Source: Ficedula albicollis (taxonomy: Eukaryota; Chordata; Aves; Passeriformes; Muscicapidae). From it: 64,000 bases of DNA. The DNA lies in NCBI RefSeq assembly GCF_000247815.1, contig NC_021674.1, forward strand, positions 6,279,738 to 6,343,737. The letters are read 5' to 3'. This document shows positions 14,635 to 28,800 of the stretch, one piece after another. Position numbers and translations under genes: made by a program. How positions within the stretch are numbered: position 1 is the stretch's first letter; each line of letters begins with the position of its first letter. Under the pieces are notes generated by a model. The model ran no database searches. It was given only the letters and a program-made list of their open reading frames with translations, and was not told the DNA's origin.

Positions 14635-17600
14635 CTGTCCATAGGTCTGAGGTTCAGCCCAACACACACTTGAGAGGGTTACAACATTTTCTTTGTGCTC
14701 TGGTGGAGCAAATGTTCCACCTTTGGAGCTGCACCAGAGTGTCTCAAGGATTCAGGTTTGATGGGAAGCGTATTTTTCTTTCTGCCTACTCGGTGCTGGT
14801 GGGTGGGATGTAGGAAGCCTGTAGCTGCATGTCTCTATACTCAGCTCTGTGCTCCACTCTGCAGCAAGTGGTGCTTGTACTGTGCTCTGTACTCAGGAGC
14901 TGAGGCTTGCTCATAACAAATTTAATGTTAAAGTTAATGGTTCTCACATTAACTTGCATTGAGTGACAATATTAATGAGTAAAGACTGTTTTCCCATTCT
15001 CCTCTTGCTCTGTGAGAGGTGTAGGCTGGACAAAAGATGAAGATACAGCTCTGACTACTCTGTTGGTCCCACCTTGGGCCAGGCTGTGTAAATACAGAAG
15101 TCACAATCCTGAGATTCAGGATTCACCTGTTCCGTGGTAGTACTTCAAGTAAGACTCAACTTGGTCTGTGTGCCAAGATCTTGAGGGAATTTTCACTTTT
15201 TGTCACACCACTTAGAAGTGTGCGCAGAAAAAGTGCTGTGTTACCTTCTGAGAGTTGCCTCTGAAATGTCACCTGCATCATCTTCTGAGCTGTCAAGAGT
15301 GGCAGCAAAACTTTCACTTATTTGTTAAAGAACCTCCTCGCAGCAGGGTTTTGCTGCACTGGGAGTAGAGTAAGAGATGGCAGAGACAAGTGGAGAATGC
15401 ACAACCTGAAAGAGATTTAAAAGATGCCAATATTTATAAAGACACCTGCTATTCTTAAAACTTTGAGAAGTAATGCTGTGTGTTCATGCAGTATATTACA
15501 CTGTAGGTAATCTCTGTGATTAGGTAGCATTTAGATTGCCTGTATAGTTACTCTCTTTAAACATAGGCTATATATTTCAAATTTGCTAGAGAAAGGAGAT
15601 TGAGTAGTTTCTGGTATTTTGCTGATATCTTCCTGAAAAATTCTAGTGTTAAAACCACATGCCTGTGACTTGTTTTTATAATCCCAAAATATGCAATACT
15701 CATATGACCTGTTTGGAGCTACCTGCCCAGACTGGCATCTGCACATAGTCACAGAACTAGGAGGAGGAGGAAAGTAAAAAACCACAGTAGGAAAAAGTTT
15801 TTATTACCCCTTGGTAATGATAATATCTTAAGACTTATTGGTAATAAAATTTTCAGCTAGAAATATGAGTTTTTAATTGATCCTGCCCTTTTAATAAATC
15901 ATGTCCAGGCTTAAAGATTTCTCTTCCCACAGACTTGAGTAGGGGTGAAGGGTCAGCTCTCCTTGTAACTGCTTGCCTCTTGAAAAAGGAAGAACTCCTT
16001 CTTTGCTCAGCCCTCTGTTATGGGCAAAACAAGATATTGAATTTCTAGTTTCATCTGTGCTGCCTCATGAGTGACTTCCAAAGCTGCCAGGGCGACTCCT
16101 GTTTTTTTCTGAGAACACTGCATTGCGGTATATCTTGGTCCTAAGATGTCAATGCGTTTTTTCAGTCAGAAACACACTTTCTTTTTTCAATATGACTTCT
16201 ATAGGCTTGCTGCTCTGGGAGAAGTGTTTCTTGCCTGATGTTGTTTTTGAATTATTAATCATATTAGTTATGATTAATACCAATCAAGGCTCTTAATTTT
16301 CTGGTGTCAGTTTTGTAGTGAGCACCCCCATCTCCCCAAGATAGACTTTTTCTTTCCTTATTAATGCTGAGAGATGCCAGAGCTCATGGCTGAGCAGTCA
16401 AGTAGCAGAAAGTTCACAGCTTCCTGCAGTTGTGTTCCCTAGTGTCAGAATTCTGCCTGAAGAGATGCTGCTTGAGCGCTGGGAGGAATGGTTTGAAAAC
16501 TAATGAGGTTACTTTGCATGTGTGGACCATTACATCTGTATGTAAACACAGTGATTATTTGATCTTCAGCTGTAAAAGGAGTCAATCTGCAGGAGAAATG
16601 CGGAATATGTTGATAAATATATTTGAGCTCTGCCACCTTTATTTCATCAAAGATTTGTCATATTTTTTGATGCCTGTTAGCTTTTGGAGTGATACAGAAA
16701 AAGGAACATGTTTTTGCTGGTAAACTGTCCATCATGTTAGCAGCTGGAGCCAGCATAAGTGTTCTTACCTGAGTAAGACTGGCATCTCCTGAGCAAGAGC
16801 TTAAACTTAGTCGGACTTTGCAAATTTCGAGCATTCATCACTTACTGTTGAGCTTGGGCTTAACCACTGGAAGGGTTTTTCTGGATGGTGTGCGTATTAA
16901 ACCTTCAGTGTGTCTGTAGACCAACATCTTTACCTCAACTGTGTGACAGGAGGTTACACTGTTCTTCTTAAACAAGATGTGCTTGTAGACCTGAAATCTC
17001 TGTCTACTAAAACATATTTCACTGTACACACGAACACATAAATATTTCAGTGTCAGGAAGTAACAACGTATTCTCTTTTAGCTGAGGAAGGTGAGACTGT
17101 TTAAAACCCAAGATTGTTAGTATAGAAGCTTCTAAATTCAGGGCTCATTAATCAATTTTACAATCAGAGCAGCAAAAATAAAAGTGTATAATCTAGAGCT
17201 GTGATTATTTCCATCAACGACAGCAGTTTAAAATGTGACTTGTGTAACTAAGGTAGTAAGTAGGAAATTAAAAAAAGAAAAAAATTCCCCCAAGACTATA
17301 GCATTTTAAATTTGAGGTGATATAACAAGCAGGAAGCAGCCAGGAAAACTTATGCTCCTTGCTTTTTGCAGAGTGAACAGTGAACTTTTGACATGCTGAC
17401 TTAGAGTCTTCATCTGAATTTGCCTAATTTGAGATACTCTAGCTTCACATCTTCTGACATTCACCCAGGACCCAATTTCTTCTGGCCAGGAATCCTTTTA
17501 TTTATCTCAGCCAAAGCCATTTTTTACAAGCCACGCTAGGTAGCATTTCACATTTCTACTGGGGACATTTGTAAGGGGAAGAAAATAAATTAAGCAATAA

Positions 17601-20600
17601 AAGCGAGAAGATAATTGTCAGGAAAGTGAAACAGCAAAAGAGGAAAAGTGATTTAAACAAAGGAAGGAAAATCCAGCTAGGAATTACTTATGTTTTCTCT
17701 GGTCTACTTTCATTAATGTGGAAACCAACTTGCTGAAGGAATGAGAACCTCCTGTGCTAGTCTATGGAGAGAAGAAATAGAAGAAAACATTTGCAGTGCT
17801 GTGAACCTGGTCTTGCTGGTTTTGTTTTGATTTCCCTAGTGCTAATAGCTTAGCAAACAGCAATAAAGATGGACTGTCTGCTGCCACATCTTATTAAACA
17901 CTCTGTGTTGATCTGACTTGAGTGAGGTGGCCAGGCAAGGTGGCTTCTGACACCCTCCAGAGTACAAAAGGGACCAACAACCTTCTCAGCTTTTTGAAAA
18001 CAGCCCAAAGAAAAAGGGAATTGTTTTTTCTTGGTATCTCATGGAAACAGCAAGGCAGGGAAAGATTCTCAGTTTAACATGGGAAGCAAATCAGAAATTG
18101 CTACCAACAGGTTCCTCAGCCACTGCTCACAGAGCTGCCTACATCCTGAGATGGTGTTTTCAGGACAACCATTCTCTATTGTATAGTGTATTTTGTATTA
18201 AAAAGCATTTGATACTAACAGAGATTCTGATTTTTTTTTTTGGTGTGGCTCTAAGTGGTATTTTGGAAAACAGATGATGCTCAAATTGTGCCACATTGAC
18301 ATAGAGTAGATCTGCAATGACTTATCAAACATCAGTGAAGTCACTGACCTTAAATTTTGCATGCGTGACCCTGTTGGGGTTTTAAGACTTCTATAAATCT
18401 TTCTTAAATAAATAACTTTCTATTGTCCACTACTTAAATATTCCCAAGCCTGGGAAAAGTTTAGTTAGGTGCAGCATTACTGTGGTTGCATAAACGTGTA
18501 CACCATGTGGAGCCAGCACCACAAACAGCACAAACATGGCTTGGCTGTGTAATGAAGAGAAATCTCATGATCTTCTTTGTAGTGATGTTTGGAAACCATA
18601 AATATAACAAAACATAAAGCTGTCACAGTACATGACAGTGGCAGCCTACTGAGAAGATAATCTTCATGCAATTAAGGTTATTCATAGTGGATTTTCACCA
18701 GTAAGTGATTGTAAATTGAAGATGCAGTAGCAATAGAGACACATCAAATACCCAGGTCTCCAGCTGCCCTGAAATGTGTATGTCAGGCAGTCACTTTTGC
18801 AATTACAAACACTGTAGAGGTCCCATTTGCTCAGATGCATGCATTTTTTTGTTATCTTTATATGGACATCATTTCCATGGAAGAATAGACTTGCACTGTC
18901 AAAATAAACCACTGCAAAAATGAGTCCCCTGGCCTCAGTTGATCTGAAGAAATTCTATCTGAGTACTCATCTTCATAGCCTTGTATTTCCTGTTCCTTCC
19001 AAAATATATTTTTAAAATTTTTAGCAAGGCTTAAAGAAGATAAATAGAGATGTGTATGACACAGGTGACAATTTACCATTATATCCTGACTTCATTGTGT
19101 GATGTCAAGAATAATGTGTTAAAATCTTCTTACTTTGAATGGATTTAGGTCCTGTGAAGTTTGAGTGCTTTTTGCTTCATGTTCAGCTTTTAAAAAATAT
19201 CCAGTTGATAATATGAGGATTCTAACTTAGTCTGACAGATCAATGGAAATTTAAAGTTCTCTTGTCTGTCCTTTTTATGTTCATTTTGTTCCAATGAAAA
19301 TACTGCCACATGGACATTGTCAGTCATCAAATAGCACTAGGATAGGTTTCCTTATGAATTTTGGCTGTCAGCAGCATGAATGGAGCATAACACAGAATGG
19401 TTTCAAATTCCCTCAGCCCCCATACATTACTCAGCAGGAGAATAGGTCTTGATCCTTTCCCCCTTAATTTTAAATAGTGCTTTTCCCAATACATGCTAGA
19501 TCTTAATAGATTTTATTTTAGATTTGCTTATGATACAAGAACCTGGTTTGATCATGTGTTCTGCACAGGATTTTCCTGTGCATGGCCTAAATTTTGATTT
19601 AGGAGCTAGCAAGCTGGGATGAGTATATAAAAAATACAGTTGGCAATTACTGTTTAATATCATCAAAAACTTTCCTATAACCCCTTAGAAGAATGACAGA
19701 CACTAAAGGGAAGATTTAATTAGATGTCAGCTTTGATAAACTAATTTGTTTAGAGATGTATCTGGCAATAAGTTGGACTGCACTGCAGGTTCCTGTTTGT
19801 ATCTGACAATTTACATAGGGCTGCCTTCATCTGCTCTGCCTTCCTGATCTGATTTCTGTCTGTGGTCCATCTCATCCCTTTTGCAGGCATTAGAGCCCAG
19901 CCAGAGGCCTTAACTTTTGTTGTCTTCACCTTTCAACTGATTTCAAGGAACCAGACTTCCCATGGAAAAGCTCCTTGCCCTGGACATCTGCCGCTTGCTA
20001 ATTGATTTAGTCAAAGCAGCAACATCCTGATCTGCCTGGATAGATACTGAAAGAGTCCATGGGGCTGCTGGTGGTGGTGAAAGGAATTTTGTTATGCAAG
20101 AGAGAATCCTGACAGGGATTCCCAATCCTGAGAAGGCCATCAAAGGCAATGAAATGTTACCTTGCTGAAAGCCTGTGGCTACAAAAGTGAGTTGCACTTG
20201 AAAAAATGCGTAGATGTATCATATACCTTGTCAGCTAGGACGGAAAATGTCCTGCCTTACTTAGACCTCTTTCAAAACCAACTAACTTAAACAGGACCTG
20301 AGGATATGAACCATAAACTAGAAAAGGTCCATGACCTCTTTCATCCTGCTTGACCAGCAAGAGCTGCCCTGTCTCTGAGGCTGTGCCACTCTACTTTCTC
20401 ATTTCAGCTTTGCATTGTGTAAATGTTGTTCTAATTAAAAATAAAGAGGCAAAATTACTCCTTAGAAGTGGTGTCCCAGAAACAGAATTCTTCAGGGTAT
20501 TTTGCTAAACTTAGGCTTGTTTTCATCAATTTTGCTGGCAGACTTGGAGGATAGGTGTCAATTCTGTGATCTCAGTTATGTATGTTAAAGCTAAAGGAAT

Positions 20601-21502
20601 AGTTAAAAGGTTACAGCCAAAATTGACCTTAAAGCCGTTTGATGTTCAGATCTTTCATGTGTTGACAGGCCTGCTCAAGTGAAGGGTGCTGCTTCAGCAG
20701 GAGTTTTCCACTTGTCTGCAATGCTCACCCGCCTCTTAAAAATCTCACATGCAGAGTGGAATTTATGGGGCTGTTGACTTTTAGCTTGTGGATTAGTCAA
20801 ACTGGGTCCCCAGTAATAGTGCATGGATCCATTTCCCAACAAATACACATTTTAAAGCTGGAATAGATGGTTATACAATTGTCAATATGTGTAGGTTTTC
20901 CCTCAGTAGATAAGTGAGTAGTGCTTTTATCTATAGGTCATTAGTTACTTCTTATTAGGCCTAAATTTTATGGTTCTTTGTTTCACCAAATAAACTCAGA
21001 TAAACCCAAATACCTTTTCTTATCCTTTCATTGATAGCCTTCATGGTATGGAAATGGTTAAGCCCTAGGAATGCTTAATCATTCCTTAGCCAAGGAATGG
21101 ATGGAATTTTATTCAAGATGCACTGTTCTGTATGGGTCTTATGCTTTACAGAAGTATGTCAGAAATGTCCAGCATTTCAACAAGCATGGAACTGTGCAAT
21201 GGGACTATTCCTGATGCTCTTGTTTGTCCCCTACCTCCGCCACCAGTGGGAGAAAGGTGAGGGGACCAGAATTCTGTTTCTGCAGGATCTTGTGCTGCTT
21301 TTCCTTAGTGTGCATGAACTGCTCCATCCCTAATTATGTGCTAGGTTTGGTGTGTAGTTATGAGCATTTTGTCATGGCAAACCTGTGCCAACCCAACTAG
21401 CTGGGTTTTTTTTTATGTCTCATTTTCTAGCTTAGTCTTGCCAGCCCACAGTCTTTGGTTTTTTCTTTCTGAGTCCCTGCAGTTTGTCTCCATCGTTTGT
21501 GG
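14635..21502. other. Single-copy non-coding DNA
   Basis: Nearly 7 kb with no gene, RNA gene or interspersed repeat that I can recognise. The longest open frames are just under 100 codons and show no domain. It contains a perfect 10-bp inverted repeat at 16254-16278, listed separately. Confidence 0.6.
16254..16278. other. Perfect 10-bp inverted repeat with 5-nt loop
   Basis: The arm ATTAATCATA (16254-16263) and its exact reverse complement TATGATTAAT (16269-16278) flank TTAGT. The arms contain ATTA/TAAT cores, the usual contact of homeodomain proteins, so a paired binding site is possible. In AT-rich DNA such palindromes also arise by chance. Confidence 0.5.
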
Positions 21503-21677
21503 GAGTCAGCATGGTGTAGTGGTTAGGTAATAAATCTGGGCTCCTGGCTCTGGTTCAGACTTCCCATGTGATTTTGATAAATCATTTACCCTTATTGCCT
21601 CAATTATGAAGCAAAAAGAGGTAATATTTACTTACCTCACAGGTACTGTAAAGTTAAAATGCTTGAAAGCTCTTTCA
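21503..21677 (+). mobile_element. Ancient MIR-type (tRNA-derived CORE) SINE fragment
   Basis: About 175 bases follow the known layout of MIR SINEs in the forward direction. It starts with CAGCATGGTGTAGTGG, which holds a tRNA-like RNA polymerase III A box (TGGTGTAGTGG, 21512-21522). A degenerate B box follows (GGTTCAGACTTCC, 21552-21564). Then come CATTTACCC, TTGCCTCA, TACTTACCTCACAGG and the CTTGAAAGCTCTTT block that corresponds to the MIR TGTAAAGCGCTTT region. Divergence is high, as expected of an element fixed before birds and mammals split. The alignment is from memory of the family consensus; the subfamily is uncertain. Confidence 0.75.
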
Positions 21678-22583
21678 CCTATTTCTCTGGCTAGTTATGT
21701 GTCTTTTGTCTTTCTGGTGGTTTTGCTTCCATGCTGAACTTTGACTTTGGTGTCTTTTTTTCCCCACTTTCTCACTCAGCCACTACCCATTTTGTACCAC
21801 AGTTATTTTCTCCATAGTGGAGGGTTACAGCCTCTAGCTTGTGATCTGTCACTGTATGGGTCATCCTGAAACCCTTATCTAAGAAAGTCTTGTTGAATTT
21901 TTTATTATGCTGCAATTCTTTGGGTTTTTTTATGTCCAAACTTTGCAAAATTGTGGCTTTGTAATTTCTGCTTTTTTTTCTGTGTTTCTGCTTTGTTAGT
22001 TTTCAGTTAAGTTCTCATATAAAGGTTCAAAGCCACAGTGCCCTTTCATATATTCTACTTGTGCTTTTTTCTTTCACTTAACCTTTCTCTATTGGTTTAA
22101 GAAGCATCTCTAGGAAATTGCACTATATTCTCTGTTAGGGAACAGTGAGTTTTTCAGTAGTAATTACCTCCTTACAAATACACCTGTATTTTTAAACAAA
22201 GCAAAACCTTTTATGTTTTGAGGCACAGTAGATGTGCCTGGGCACCTAAGCTACTTCAAACAACTGTTTGTGCAGTTGTATCATCAGTGAACACATATTT
22301 TATGTTCCACCATGAGCACCCTGTCACAGGGATTATGTAAAAGACAGATGGAAAAACAATTGTGTGAAGAGGAATATGCTTGAAAGTTGAGTACTATTGT
22401 CCTTTTTGTTTGCACATTTGTTTTGCATGATAGATTTTAAAACAACATCCATAAAATTTGGGCTGCTTTTGTTCCATTTCCTTGGGAGATGAACGCTCAT
22501 CTTTTGAAGATGACCCAGTAAATCTGGGTCCATCCTCTCTATTAATTGTTGTAGTGATTAAATATTCCAAATATTTATAAGTT
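21678..22583. other. Single-copy T-rich non-coding DNA
   Basis: Strongly T-rich on the given strand between 21700 and 22200, with several T6-T8 runs. I see no gene, repeat family or RNA. Confidence 0.6.
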
Positions 22584-22749
22584 TTAAGAAGATTAATCTA
22601 CACTGCCTTTTAATGTGGTTATGCCTATTTAAAATGCACTAATGCTACCTGCTAGGATTGCAGGTGTTAAGAAGATTAATCTACACTGCCTTTTAATGAG
22701 GTTATGCCTATTTAAAATGCACCAATGCTACCTGCCAGGGTTGCAGGTG
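22584..22749 (+). repeat. Two-copy tandem duplication, period 83 bp
   Basis: Copy 1 (22584-22666) and copy 2 (22667-22749) have exactly the same length and differ at four positions, with no indel. Both end in CAGGTG. This is one of the more diverged pairs in the window, so probably older than the others. Confidence 0.95.
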
Positions 22750-22873
22750 AAAACAGTCTTGTCCCTGGTCACTGAGCAAACAGGACGTACAGCCATGCTG
22801 TTATTGTGAAATATGCTGTCTGGCTTTTGGGTTTTTTTTCATCTCTCCCCACTGCCAGAAAACTTCAGACTTC

Positions 22874-22897
22874 TTTTTTTTTTTTTTTTTTTTTTTT
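22874..22897 (+). repeat. T24 homopolymer
   Basis: Twenty-four consecutive T after AGACTTC. No poly(A)-tailed retroposon is recognisable downstream on the minus strand. Confidence 0.9.
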
Positions 22898-25800
22898 GCC
22901 TGCACTCCATAGTGTCCCTGATAGAACTTGGAGAAATGTTTACTTCAAGTCCAGAGCCTGTCAGGAGTTGCAGGCTTAATCAACAGGCCCCATGAGAGAT
23001 TACTGGAAAAGTGATTTAAGCTCTCAAGATTTAGACATTTTCTGCAATCCTTTGACTTTCAGGGTGTGTGATGGAGTCTCTTTACCCCAGTTCTCTCCAT
23101 CTCTCTGCCTCAGAAGTTTTGGGATTTAGTTTGACATACCTTACAATCTCAAAGGGTTTTGAATCTCACAAGACAGATTCAGACCCACAGAGCACAGAAT
23201 CATGGTAGGTGCTTTTATTTTTAGCAGCAGGTCTGTTCAGAGGTGGTTCATTTAATGATCCTGTCTCTGGCTGGAGCTCCTGTTCCTCTGAAACTCTCCC
23301 ACAGCGAGGAAGTCTGATAGTTTGGCATTTGGAAGCTAAATCAATAGCATCCATTCAGGAGGAGAGAGATCTGCAGGCATTAGTGAGAGCAGTTCTTGCT
23401 CCCATGCCACTAACTCTTGTGCCTTAAACACTGAGTGAGAGACACTTGCTTGAACTGAAGTGTGTGTGGGAGTTCAGTGTATGCAGTTAGTCCCCCTTCT
23501 GTAGTGTTAACTCTAAGGTAGCAATTAGAATAATGATTATGCTGTTTAAACAGCACCTGTTTTTTTCCTTTTTTTCCTGTTTTGAATTGGCACTTTAAAA
23601 GCCAGTGATCAAGTTATTGCTTTATTAATGTAGATTTGGTGAATATACTAACTAATGACTTCAGAATTTGATGTGACGTGAATGTTCTATTAATGCAGAG
23701 GAAAAATTAGGCTATCATCCCTGTCAAGCAAGAAACAAAGGGATGATAAATGGGGTGAATAGTTATCCTTGCTCCACGCAGCTTCACGCAACTTTGAGGT
23801 ACCACCCTGAAATTATCATTTGAAGAGTTATTTTTAGAATGAAAAAAGAGTGAAATGAGGCAGCACTTGCCATGTGTTAGATCCTTGAATGGCAATGTAA
23901 TGGGACTTTGCTGGGCACACAGGACAGCAGAGTCATCTTGTTTCAACTTCAGCATCCATCACTGGTGGTTACTGCAGTGCAGTGTTGCGAATGAGAGTTT
24001 TCAGTAAAAACTTGAGCTGTGTCTCAGTATTTTTTTTGTCATTTAAAAAGCAGCAGAGTCCCCTACAGTGAAATTGCATCTGCCAAGTATTAGGGAGCTG
24101 TTCTGTAGCATCTGCAGCATTGTGCTAAGGACTGCCTTAAGCTCTTCCCTCCTTCAGGTAACATTTAATAGAATGAATACTGCAACCATTTGTTCCAGAG
24201 GTATATTCCTCTAAAAGGTTTCTTTATTGATTTTTTTTTCCAGTGTTCCCTTTCTGTAATTTCTTGGAGTTTAATTATTAGCTCCTCGTATCCTGATTAA
24301 AATCCAGACTATAAAAAATGGAAGTTTAAATTGAGACTTGTCTTTTGGAGTGCTGTAGAATAGTTCTAATATAGTTGCTATAATGTATATTTTTCTGTTT
24401 ACACTGTTGGGTAAATGAGACAAAAATAGGAGCTTCTGTCTGAATTTTGGTATATGAAGCCATAGTCCCAGAGCAAATGCCTGTGTGATTAAAGTGGTAT
24501 TGAAGCATTATTAAAAAGCTGTGATTTCAAATATTTTATGCTTTGTTTCACATATAGTGCATCTACAGTGAAGATTAGTTTCTTAATGTAATTCTGGTGC
24601 TTGCACTCTACTGAAGTCAAAGAAACTTTTCACTGGTCCCTGTTGGCTTTGAATCAAGCTCTTGGTTTAAAGTATTGATTAAAAGAGAAATTCAATCTGA
24701 ATGGAAAGCCAGGATAATTGATACAGCAAATGTGGTGAATTAGTAAAAAGAAAAAAAACAAACACAAAAAAGTAGCTCCCAGAAGATTACATCCACAAAT
24801 GTAATTTGTTCCTTTGATTTGACACACCAGGTTTCAGGTGCTTATTAAAAAAGCATCTAAGTAGTGATTTTGTCTGTACCTACCCATCCTTGGTTTTCTC
24901 CTCTTTATTATTTTCCTAATAACTCTGCCATTTAATATATTTTGTTTTCCTAGTATATATTAGATTGCTATGCAGTAAAAATATGATCAGAAGAGACTTA
25001 ATTAAGGGCTGCTGCAGCTGCTGAACCTTAGAAGAAAATATACTGTAGCATTGAAGATTTTCAAGCACCCCAATAAAAGAGGATGTGCCTGCTGGGAGAA
25101 CCAATATTGTCATTTAAAATCTGGTGGCCTAGGAGGGAAAATCAGAATGGTTCAAAGTGTCTGCTGTATTCCTGTCTTCCCTAAATCACAGTCCTCCTCA
25201 ATACAAAATGCATGTTTAAAAGGGAAGGGGAGAGCAGAATGGAGTAGCTTCTCAAAACAGCTCCCTGAGGTCTGCCATATCTAAATACTGTGAATGAAAA
25301 CTGCTGAATTAAATTCATGCAGTCTGTTCAACAAATCATGTGCTTATAATATCTGTGTTTTTATAGCCTTGGGAGGATTATGCAGCAGAGAAAACAAGTC
25401 AAAAATAATGTAAATCCAGGAAACAGCACAGAACTTTGTTGTGCAAGCCTGTTGCTTTTCAAGTCACGTTGATTGGACAGACCAGTACTCATAGTTTAGA
25501 AACTGAATTTCAACTGAGTAGATGATGTTTTCTATACCCCTTAAGGTGGCTGACATCTCAACCATCCAGATTAGTAAAATAAAAGGAAATTTGAAGGACA
25601 TCTAAAACTGCAGTCCAGGTGGAAAGGAGAGTAATATGTGTATCATTTGCTGCAGCCCTGCCTTCTGGGGATACAGTCAGCTTTTGATCTACAAACAGAA
25701 ATTCAGAAGAGAAGGGTGCATTTTAGAGATGCACTCTTGATTGATGATGGATAGCCCTCCCTCTCTCGTACAACACAGCCTTTTCCCCATGTACCTTTTA

Positions 25801-28800
25801 CCTCTGGCAGATCTACTGTGTCAGGAAAATCCATAACCCTTTTGACAGCAAAGCAGAGCGCTGCTGAATCGATCTCTTCATTAGGCTGCAGGTGAGACCC
25901 CTTCCCAACACACTGAGGCCAAACATTCCTGGCCTGGTCTTCAGGCAGGGAGAAAACTTTGAAGACTCTCAGAGTGCAGAGAAAGCATCTGTAACAGCAG
26001 AAGACCTTGTATTTTGGTTTTTCATTAGGTCAGCTGTTCTACTAGTGAATTTAACATGGTGGGGAAGTAGTTTGGGGCAAAGAGAGAAGGAGAGGGAGGA
26101 GATCTGCATCCTTACATACTCAATGGTTTAGTCATGCAAAAATCACCCTCCATATCTTCAAAATGCAGTGCATAGTCTTAAAGTTCAGTCTTGCCCCTGG
26201 GAAAGGCCAGTGTGAGATGCTATTTCACTATAAGTATATGCTTTGTAAATTATGACACCCATCACTGAAGTGTGGTTCTAGTATCCTACAGAGACACCCA
26301 CATTTTGTCTCAATGAAGGCACAATCATATTCTCCCAAACACATACAATGGAATTTAATACAGGTTTATTTTCCTTAACCTTCTTTCCAAAGAAAGAAGG
26401 AAAATATGTGACTATCAGCAGACATAAGGAAGGGAAAGCACAGTTATTCTTTTTCCTGAGAGCTTGTTCTCATTATCTAATGTGTCTGTAAAAGGGGGGT
26501 TTTGTTTCCATTTTGATAGCCAGCATTTGGTGGTTTTCATTTCTGAATAGTCTGTTGCAACCTTTGGTTCTCAGGTTCTGCTGTCTAAACAAGTACAAAT
26601 GCACCAAAAAAGAAAGATTAACAGTAATTTCTCTCTTCAGAAGATGAGGTGATATCACTTTTCCTTTCAAAAGATTTCTGTTTTTAAATGCAGTTGTGTT
26701 TGTTTGCTGGGTTTTAGATGTTTTGTCATTCCATCTGGTCAATTAGATTTCAGAGTCATAGCCAGATAAGTTATATTGTATTATTAGTCAAGTATTTTAA
26801 AAAAAACCCCAACTTTCAGTTTGAGTTTGTCTGGCCTCACTGAAAATGCTGGAAGTTCTATTATATAAGTTTGTGCTTTTAGGCAGAGCTGGTCAAGAAT
26901 TTTCCAGTATCAACTTTTTGTCTTCAGAGCTCACCAGTTCTTCAAAAGAGAAACATTTTCAAGAAATTGATTTCATATGCAGCTGATGAACCACAATTAG
27001 TAATTGAGATGTTATCATTCTGTTGCCTACTTAGGCAACAGAAAAAAAGTTTAAATAATTTTAAAAGTTTAATAATATCTTCATTTTTCTACTTGTTCAT
27101 AGTATCGATTGGTGAATCAAATGTGTTTCCTGGAGTCTTTGCAGTTAACATTTCAGTGGTCCATGAAAAGAGAAGAAAGTATATTTGGCAATAAATTGTG
27201 GAAAAAATATTAATAGATAAACCAACTTAGAAATCACTTCACTTTTCTTCATATCAACTTATCTATGCAACCAGAAGAGTTTATTCAGGAATGAGTGTGT
27301 GAAGTTTTGATACATGATCAAGATTATACACTTCTGATTTTTCTGTGCTGTTATTTTATTTTTACTAGAGAATAAAAGTGTCTCTGAACATCCCTCATAA
27401 TGCTTTTGGATAGGAGATCAATGAAAGTGTGTCTAATAAATTAAAAAGTAAGTTTCATTGCTGTATTCAAAGGGGAATCTAATGAGTTCTTCACATAGTA
27501 AACTGTAGTGGGTTTTTTATGAACAGGCCTGCCATGCTTGTGGTGAAGGCTATGTAAATTACATCCATGCATATTTATTCATGTACTTCTTGTGGGAATA
27601 TATTTAGGGGCCTATAAGCATATATCAGAATTTGTTACAGGGAAGGGAACTTATGAGGAAGGCTTATTATCCCAGGAGTGGAATTAAGGTGAAATTAACA
27701 AGTAATTGAAGTTATCTTTGATCATGATTTTTCATTCCCTTTTTTTCCCTGTTCTAAGGAAGTGAATATTTTTGATGTTCAGTGGAGCAGTACAATGCAG
27801 CACACAGAGGCATAATGCTGAATTTTCATAATAATGTTTGTAATGCAAATGAGGGACACTTCAAAAACAGGTTGATTAGCATTTCTTAATAAATTGCCAG
27901 TCTCCTCCTTTATTCTTCATTAATTCTCTCAGCAGATTACATAGCTAGATTTTAGCATCAGTGAATGTGAAGTGTGCAGTGGCTTCTTGTGATATAATTA
28001 TTTGGTGGCTCTAAATAGTTTCAGATTGTGCGTTTACAGCACTTCCTCCAGCACTGAAGCACTACAGTGAATTAATGAGCTGCTTGTCACCTCTGGGACC
28101 TTTCCTTTGAAACCCAGTCTGGTTTCATGTGAACTGATACCATTGCAGGCCAGCAGCTGGGAAAAGGTTAGAAAATGAATGAGCTCTAGGGACATTGCTG
28201 AACTTCCACAGGAGCATATATTTGCTTTAGCGCTGTTTTTCAGAGATCAAACCTGGGGAAATGCAGAGCTGCCTGCAGTGCCTCCCACTGAGCACACCAG
28301 CCAGCCAGAGGAGTCCCCATGGTGTGGCTCTTGGTGATGTTCTGTGCTCTCCTCTCCTGCCTTCCCTAGGGTCCTGCAAGGGACCAGGGGAACAAGGCTG
28401 TTGGCAACACAGCCCCTCGAGCAAAAAAGTGGCTTCTCCTTCCTATGAGTCATTCAGGTTTCTTCCTAAATATTTTTGTTGTCTTTTTAATTGCCAAAAA
28501 CTCTTCTTGTTCCCTCTTATCCTCTATTTCACTTCAAAATAATTGATTCCCTTCCTTATTTCCCAAATCTTGCTTTTGCTCAGTGTATGTTTTTTTAGTC
28601 TCCTTTTCCTCTGTTGTTTCCCACTGGGAGACCCAACAAGCAATCTCCCCTGCCAGACACCTGTGAGGAGCTGTCTGCTGCCCTTTTTTTGTTCTCATTA
28701 GAGAGACTTCAGAGAATGAAATGCTCATTGTGCTGCTTTGATTTTCGAGGAGAAACAAGAGTGACATTGTGTGAGCCTTCAGTTCAGAGCATCAGTTGTA

